From: Holosporales bacterium
Lineage (GTDB): Bacteria; Pseudomonadota; Alphaproteobacteria; Caedimonadales; UBA9215
Length of the DNA: 10,558 nucleotides
Reading direction: 5' to 3'
Assembly: GCA_003503995.1 (NCBI GenBank)
Contig: DOCA01000088.1
Span: 1 to 10,558 of the forward strand
Shown here: positions 6,856 to 10,558 of the stretch, one piece after another
How the letters are laid out: each line of letters starts with the position of its first letter
Numbering within the stretch: the stretch's first letter is position 1
Position numbers and translations under genes: made by a program
The notes under the pieces: model-generated
What the model was told of the DNA's origin: nothing
The model's database searches: none
What the model saw: only the letters and a program-made list of their open reading frames with translations

Positions 6856-6981
6856 CTAAAAGCCTTTTATTCGGACCAGAGCTAACCCATAAAAAATCAG
6901 TGCAAGAACAAACAAAAAAATCATAAAAGCAAAATTTCTAGATTTTAAGTTTTTGTTTTGAGGCTCTTTATTATGAGACAT
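6856..6981 (-). CDS. Small CtaF/CoxF-like membrane protein of the oxidase operon
   Basis: A 41-residue frame fills the gap between ctaB and ctaG. It has a charged N-terminus (MSHNKEPQNKNLKSRNFA), one hydrophobic helix (about 18-36, FMIFLFVLALIFYGLALV) and a short basic end (RIKGF). Very short single-helix proteins of this layout, with a polar N-terminus followed by RN(x)A and a membrane helix, are common at this position in alphaproteobacterial oxidase operons, where they are annotated CoxF or CtaF. Their function is poorly known, with a suspected assembly role. An AAGGA about ten bases before the ATG supports translation. Its stop touches the ctaG start. The main evidence is position, length and topology. 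Confidence 0.8.
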   Translation of the reverse strand: MSHNKEPQNKNLKSRNFAFMIFLFVLALIFYGLALVRIKGF

Positions 6982-7001
6982 GGATAGATTTTCCTTATTA
7001 A

Positions 7002-8033
7002 TTATACAAATAAGACATCAAGGATCAAAAAAGTAAAAAGAGCAAAAAGGTAGAAGATTGAATAGCCAAATAACTTCATACTATTGGCAGGTTTCTCAGA
7101 CATAAAAAGTCGGCCCGCCAAATAAAGGTAGATAGCTCCTAAAATCGAAGCAGTCGTTAAATAAAAGAAACTGAGATCTTTCACAAGTAAGAGACTGAAA
7201 CTGGAGACAACCAAAAATACCGCGTAAATCAGAATTTGATACTTTGTATGCTTTATGCCAGCTGTTACAGGAAGCATGGGTACCTGTGCTAACTCATAAT
7301 CTTTAGAACGGTAAAGGGCTAACGCCCAAAAATGAGAAGGTGTCCATAAAAAAATAATAGAAAATAAAAGCCACGGTTCAAAGGCATTCATATTACCTGT
7401 TGCTGCAATCCACCCGATAACAGGGGGAAAAGCACCAGCTGCGCCACCAATCACAATATTTTGAGACGTATGCCGCTTTAATAAAACCGTATAGATAAAA
7501 GCATAAAAGAAAATAGAAAAAGCTAACAGAGCCGCAGCTAAAGCATTTGTCGCCATAAAAAGAACCAAAACAGATGTCGTAGAGAGTAAGATAGCAAAAG
7601 AAAGGGCATCATTTGGGGAGATTAACCCCTTTGGAATAGGGCGATTTTTTGTCCGTGACATGACACCATCAATATCTCGATCATACCACATATTAAACGC
7701 TGCAGCACCGCCAGAGCCCATGGCAATGGCAAAGATCACAATGATATTCAAAAATGGATGTAAATTGACGGGGGATAAAAAAAGGCCAATGGCTGCTGTA
7801 TAAACCACAAGTAAAAGCACCCCTGGTTTTAAGAGGGTGATAAAATCCTTCGCCGTAGCCTCATGAGAGTCAGAGGCAAAGCTTTCTATTCTCCTATGAA
7901 CTTTTCCATAATTTTCTCCCTTACCTTGAGGTGCAGCAATAGAAGAAGGAGAAACAGACGGTTTCTTTTGAAAGGCAGCTGTCTTTGTCATGATTGAGTT
8001 AATATCTTTCACTTTTAATCGTTCTTTCATCAT
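7002..8033 (-). CDS. ctaB: CtaB, protoheme IX farnesyltransferase (heme o synthase)
   Basis: CtaB is a polytopic UbiA-family prenyltransferase in the inner membrane. It adds a farnesyl group to heme b to make heme o, the precursor of heme a used by this oxidase. The core begins near residue 59 (ATAKDFITLLKPGV). It has the first Asp motif NMWYDRDIDGVMSRTKNRPIP (114-134) and the second region LWTPSHFWALALYRSKDYELAQVPMLPV (229-256). Length is 343 residues from the ATG at 8033, against about 290-310 in most relatives. The extra part is a polar N-terminal tail of about 58 residues, rich in K, S and P. The start is uncertain: a TTG at 8039 has AAGG seven bases upstream, while the ATGs at 8033 and 8030 are 13-16 bases from it, and an ATG at 7991 would shorten the tail. 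The enzyme assignment is secure. Confidence 0.95.
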   Translation of the reverse strand: MMKERLKVKDINSIMTKTAAFQKKPSVSPSSIAAPQGKGENYGKVHRRIESFASDSHEATAKDFITLLKPGVLLLVVYTAAIGLFLSPVNLHPFLNIIVIFAIAMGSGGAAAFNMWYDRDIDGVMSRTKNRPIPKGLISPNDALSFAILLSTTSVLVLFMATNALAAALLAFSIFFYAFIYTVLLKRHTSQNIVIGGAAGAFPPVIGWIAATGNMNAFEPWLLFSIIFLWTPSHFWALALYRSKDYELAQVPMLPVTAGIKHTKYQILIYAVFLVVSSFSLLLVKDLSFFYLTTASILGAIYLYLAGRLFMSEKPANSMKLFGYSIFYLFALFTFLILDVLFV

Positions 8034-8037
8034 AGTC

Positions 8038-8066
8038 AAAAGAGGGCCTTTTTAGAACCCTCTCTT
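8038..8066 (-). promoter_or_regulatory. Hairpin over the ctaB ribosome site and start (possible attenuator)
   Basis: On the - strand AAGAGAGGG (8066-8058) can pair with CCCTCTTTT (8046-8038), nine pairs including one G-U, around an 11-base loop. The loop holds the only ribosome-site-like AAGG of ctaB, and the 3' arm ends at the possible TTG start. It resembles a weak terminator or a translation-controlling hairpin between coxA and ctaB. A second small hairpin (AAAGC at 8083-8087 with GCTTT at 8096-8100) lies just upstream in the same 84-bp gap. Function is inference. Confidence 0.45.
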
Positions 8067-8117
8067 TTTAAAAGTCCCTTTTAAAGCAAGAGGAGGCTTT
8101 GTTAGTAATAAAAAAAT

Positions 8118-9737
8118 TTATTTAATCTTGGGCAATGTTTCAAAGGTATGGAACGGTGCTGGTGAGTCAACAGTCCATTCAAGGGTTGTCGCCCCCTCTC
8201 CCCACGGGTTAGCCCCAATTTTTTTACCCCATTTAACAGTATGGATTGCTATAAAGATAAAGAACAGCGATGCAATACCACTCAAAAAAGCGCCCAAGCT
8301 TGAAATGTAGTTCCAACCAGCAAAGGCATCTGGATAATCAGGTATACGACGTGGCATACCGGCTAGACCAAGAAAGTGCATGGGGAAAAAGAGCATATTG
8401 ACGCCAATGAACGTTAAAATGAAATGAACTCGTCCAAAGGTTTCATTGTACTGACGTCCTGACATTTTACCAATCCAATAATAAAAACCTGCAAACATGG
8501 AAAAGAGAGCTCCCATAGAGAGCACATAGTGGAAATGCCCTACCACATAATAAGTATCATGAAGGGTAATATCTACACCAGCATTGGCTAAAACAATGCC
8601 TGTTAAACCGCCTAGTGTGAAAAGGAATATAAAACCAATGGCAAAAAGCATCGGAGTCTTAAAACTGATTGACCCTTCCCACATTGTTGCAATCCAACTG
8701 AAAACCTTAATACCCGTTGGCACAGCAATAATAAGGGTAGCTGCTGTAAAATAGGCATTCGCATCGGCGCTCATCCCAACGGTGAACATATGGTGAGCCC
8801 ACACGATAAACCCAAGAAACCCAATACCAACCATAGCATAGGCCATACCAAGATAACCAAACACTGGTTTTTTAGAGAACGTTGAGATCACATGGCTGAT
8901 AATACCAAAACCTGGTAAAATCATAATATAAACTTCAGGGTGGCCAAAGAACCAAAATAGATGCTGGAATAAGACAGGATCGCCCCCACCAGCGGGATCG
9001 AAAAAGGTCGTTGCAAAGTTACGATCTGTAATCAGCATAGTAATACCACCAGCCAGCACAGGCACAGCTAGTAAGAGCAAGAAAGCCGTGACCAAAAGAG
9101 CCCAACCAAATAAAGGCATTTTATGCATGGTCATACCAGGGGCCCGCATATTAAAAATAGTAACGATAAAGTTAATAGCCCCTAAAATAGAAGATAAACC
9201 GGCAATATGCAAACCAAAGAGAGCAAAGTCCACCGCCATATCCTCATGACCCAACAGGCCACTAAGAGGCGGATACGCCGTCCACCCTGTCCCCGCACCA
9301 GCGCCAATAACCGTTGAAAGACTAAGCATGATTAAAGAGGGAATAAGCAACCAAAAACTAATATTGTTCATACGTGGGAATGCCATATCGGGTGCCCCGA
9401 TCATCAATGGCACCATCCAGTTCCCAAACCCACCAATCAGTCCTGGCATAACCACAAAAAAGATCATGATCAACCCATGGGCCGTAATAATAACATTGTA
9501 AAATTGCTTTAAGTCATCGGTGCCTGTAAGAAGTGCTGTACCTGGCTCCATTAATTGCGCTCGAATCAGCATAGAAAAACCACCACCCACAATGGCAGCA
9601 ACAATGGAAAAAATGATATACATTGTTCCAATATCTTTGTGGTTCGTCGATAAAACCCAGCGCCTCCATCCTGTTGGCGTGTGGTGATCATCATGGCCTT
9701 TGGCACTCTTAGCTTTTGCCGTGTGGGGGTTTGACAT
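8118..9737 (-). CDS. ctaD: CoxA/CtaD, aa3-type cytochrome c oxidase subunit I
   Basis: This is the catalytic subunit of the terminal oxidase: it binds heme a, heme a3 and CuB, reduces O2 and pumps protons in the inner membrane. From the ATG it has 539 residues, normal length, with about 12 helices. Visible sites are heme a ligand His87 (TAHGLIMIFF), the D-channel region NWMVPLMIGAPDMAFPRMNN, the CuB/Glu segment GHPEVYIMILPGFG (His266, Glu268, Tyr270, the His-Tyr cross-link pair), WAHHMFTVG (His315, His316) and VGHFHYVLS (His401, His403). Glu in GHPEVY marks an A-type oxidase. A longer frame begins at a TTG at 9755, but it would span the ribosome site. AAGGA lies six bases from the ATG at 9737, so that ATG is chosen. 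The gene is the second of the operon, 64 bp after coxB. Confidence 0.98.
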   Translation of the reverse strand: MSNPHTAKAKSAKGHDDHHTPTGWRRWVLSTNHKDIGTMYIIFSIVAAIVGGGFSMLIRAQLMEPGTALLTGTDDLKQFYNVIITAHGLIMIFFVVMPGLIGGFGNWMVPLMIGAPDMAFPRMNNISFWLLIPSLIMLSLSTVIGAGAGTGWTAYPPLSGLLGHEDMAVDFALFGLHIAGLSSILGAINFIVTIFNMRAPGMTMHKMPLFGWALLVTAFLLLLAVPVLAGGITMLITDRNFATTFFDPAGGGDPVLFQHLFWFFGHPEVYIMILPGFGIISHVISTFSKKPVFGYLGMAYAMVGIGFLGFIVWAHHMFTVGMSADANAYFTAATLIIAVPTGIKVFSWIATMWEGSISFKTPMLFAIGFIFLFTLGGLTGIVLANAGVDITLHDTYYVVGHFHYVLSMGALFSMFAGFYYWIGKMSGRQYNETFGRVHFILTFIGVNMLFFPMHFLGLAGMPRRIPDYPDAFAGWNYISSLGAFLSGIASLFFIFIAIHTVKWGKKIGANPWGEGATTLEWTVDSPAPFHTFETLPKIK

Positions 9738-9772
9738 TAGTATTCCTTTAATCAATATAATATATTTTACGC

Positions 9773-9785
9773 CCCTCTAAGAGGG
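9773..9785 (-). other. Short hairpin between coxB and coxA
   Basis: CCCTC (9773-9777) and GAGGG (9781-9785) form a tight five-pair stem with a three-base loop in the 64-bp coxB-coxA gap. On the - strand GCGTAAAA follows, not a clean T-run, so it is unlikely to be an efficient terminator. It may act as a stabiliser or processing site that sets relative mRNA levels. The same GAGGG/CCCTC pairing recurs in the ctaB leader. Confidence 0.4.
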
Positions 9786-9801
9786 AAGGTCTGACTCTTC
9801 T

Positions 9802-10558
9802 TTATAAGGTTAGTGCAACAACAGCCTCTTCAGCTATTTTCTCTACACTATTTTCCGCATTATTTGTTGTTTCCGCATTATTTTTTGTTTCTATGTTTTT
9901 TGTTTGCGTATCACTTTCCTGCATAGGCGTGGATTCAATTGTTTCTTGTACCTCTGATTCAGCGCCAGCTTTACTTACTTCAACTTGTGCAGCAGCAATA
10001 GGTGTTACAACAGCAGCAGGATCAACAACAGGCTCGCTCCCTGGCAAAGAGCCTCCTTCACCTGCCACCCAAGCTTCAAATTCTTCTTTAGGGACAGCTC
10101 GCACAGCAATGGACATATAACCGTGATCTTTGCCGCAAAGCTCGGAACATTGACCGTAATAAATGCCAGGTTTCGTAATACGAACCCATGTTTCCCGCAG
10201 ACGACCCGGAATTGTATCTTGTTTAATACCAAAAGACGGAACGGCCCAACTGTGGAGAACATCAACGGATGTACCAAGGATACGCACATTGGTATCAACA
10301 GGCAAAACCACTTGCTTATCCACCTCAAGATTTCGTATTTGCCCATCTTTCAGCTGATCCTTGTTAAGCATAAAAGAATCAAATGAAATATTATGATCAG
10401 GGTACTCATATTCCCAATACCACTGATGTCCGATCACTTTGAGCGTCATATCTGCTTTTTCCGTTTTATCCATAAAATAAATCAATTTAACCGATGGAAA
10501 AGCAATAGCCGCAACAATTACAACAGGAACAAGAGTCCATAAAATTTCAAGGGGTACA
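9802..10558 (-). CDS. ctaC: CoxB/CtaC, cytochrome c oxidase subunit II (5' partial) with long C-terminal tail
   Basis: Subunit II receives electrons from cytochrome c at a periplasmic CuA centre and passes them to subunit I. The frame is open to the right edge, where codons read VPLEILWTLVPVVIVAAIAF, the second membrane helix of the family; the TTG at 10485 is therefore internal. 251 residues are visible and the signal sequence and first helix lie outside. CuA features are GHQWYWEYEYPD, VLHSWAVPSFGIKQDTIPG (His102) and YYGQCSELCGKDHGYM (Cys137, Glu139, Cys141, His145, Met148), all present. After EFEAWVAGEGG the protein continues for about 85 residues rich in E, N, T, A and V, ending at 9802. 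Most relatives end close to the CuA domain. Two in-frame short repeats underlie part of this tail. It is the first visible gene of the oxidase operon. Confidence 0.96.
   Translation of the reverse strand, partial: VPLEILWTLVPVVIVAAIAFPSVKLIYFMDKTEKADMTLKVIGHQWYWEYEYPDHNISFDSFMLNKDQLKDGQIRNLEVDKQVVLPVDTNVRILGTSVDVLHSWAVPSFGIKQDTIPGRLRETWVRITKPGIYYGQCSELCGKDHGYMSIAVRAVPKEEFEAWVAGEGGSLPGSEPVVDPAAVVTPIAAAQVEVSKAGAESEVQETIESTPMQESDTQTKNIETKNNAETTNNAENSVEKIAEEAVVALTL
9852..9883 (-). repeat. 14-bp direct repeat in the coxB tail
   Basis: TTTCCGCATTATTT (+ strand reading) occurs at 9852-9865 and 9870-9883, an 18-bp period. It encodes the repeated NNAE-type stretch (NNAETTNNAENS). A second imperfect repeat, TTTTTTGTTT at 9881-9890 and 9896-9905 (15-bp period), adjoins it. 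Both periods are multiples of three, consistent with growth by in-frame slippage. Confidence 0.7.

Noticed and set aside
9738..9755. TTG start of coxA at 9755
   Set aside because: This would translate through a good AAGGA site placed six bases before the ATG at 9737.
9985..10386. 133-residue + strand frame opposite coxB
   Set aside because: It lies antisense to the CuA domain and shows no recognisable protein features.
10483..10485. TTG at 10485 as the coxB start
   Set aside because: Upstream codons to the edge encode the second membrane helix typical of subunit II, so the gene continues beyond the window.

Overview
The window looks like part of the chromosome of an A+T-rich alphaproteobacterium, probably a host-associated lineage of the Holosporales/Rickettsiales kind. 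I infer this from three things: the gene order coxB (ctaC), coxA (ctaD), ctaB, a small ctaF/coxF-like gene, ctaG, which is typical of Alphaproteobacteria; the low-GC, AT-rich codon use; and the presence of type VI secretion (T6SS) genes. The lineage call is inference and no sequence search was made.

Left part (1-3066, + strand): T6SS structural genes. The first gene runs off the left edge. It is a single reading frame joining the sheath subunits TssB and TssC, which are normally two proteins. An N-terminally extended Hcp (TssD) follows, then a strong intrinsic terminator, then the baseplate protein TssE. No tssF or tssG follows, so the cluster ends here in a convergent bidirectional terminator.

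Middle (3207-6229): a membrane protein of the O-antigen ligase/polymerase family (- strand), a ygfZ-type folate-binding Fe-S maintenance protein (+), and a WecA/WbpL-like polyprenyl-phosphate glycosyltransferase (-). This block is very compact. The first two genes diverge with one base between their start codons. ygfZ and the glycosyltransferase gene converge and overlap by 86 bp. The two envelope-glycan genes flank ygfZ.

Right part (6235-10558, - strand): an aa3-type cytochrome c oxidase operon, read from right to left. It holds coxB/subunit II (runs off the right edge), coxA/subunit I, heme o synthase ctaB, a 41-residue ctaF-like membrane peptide, and the copper chaperone ctaG. The glycosyltransferase gene follows ctaG with a 5-bp gap and a ribosome site inside the end of ctaG. 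It sits where coxC (subunit III) is usually found, so it is probably co-transcribed with the oxidase genes.

There is no gene-free stretch longer than 300 bases. The largest gap (3067-3184, extending into the terminator) holds one imperfect hairpin and the terminator. I saw no tRNA, rRNA, IS element, CRISPR array or prophage. Several longest-ORF starts are TTG or lie inside a longer edge-truncated frame, and I corrected them from ribosome-site and homology evidence.
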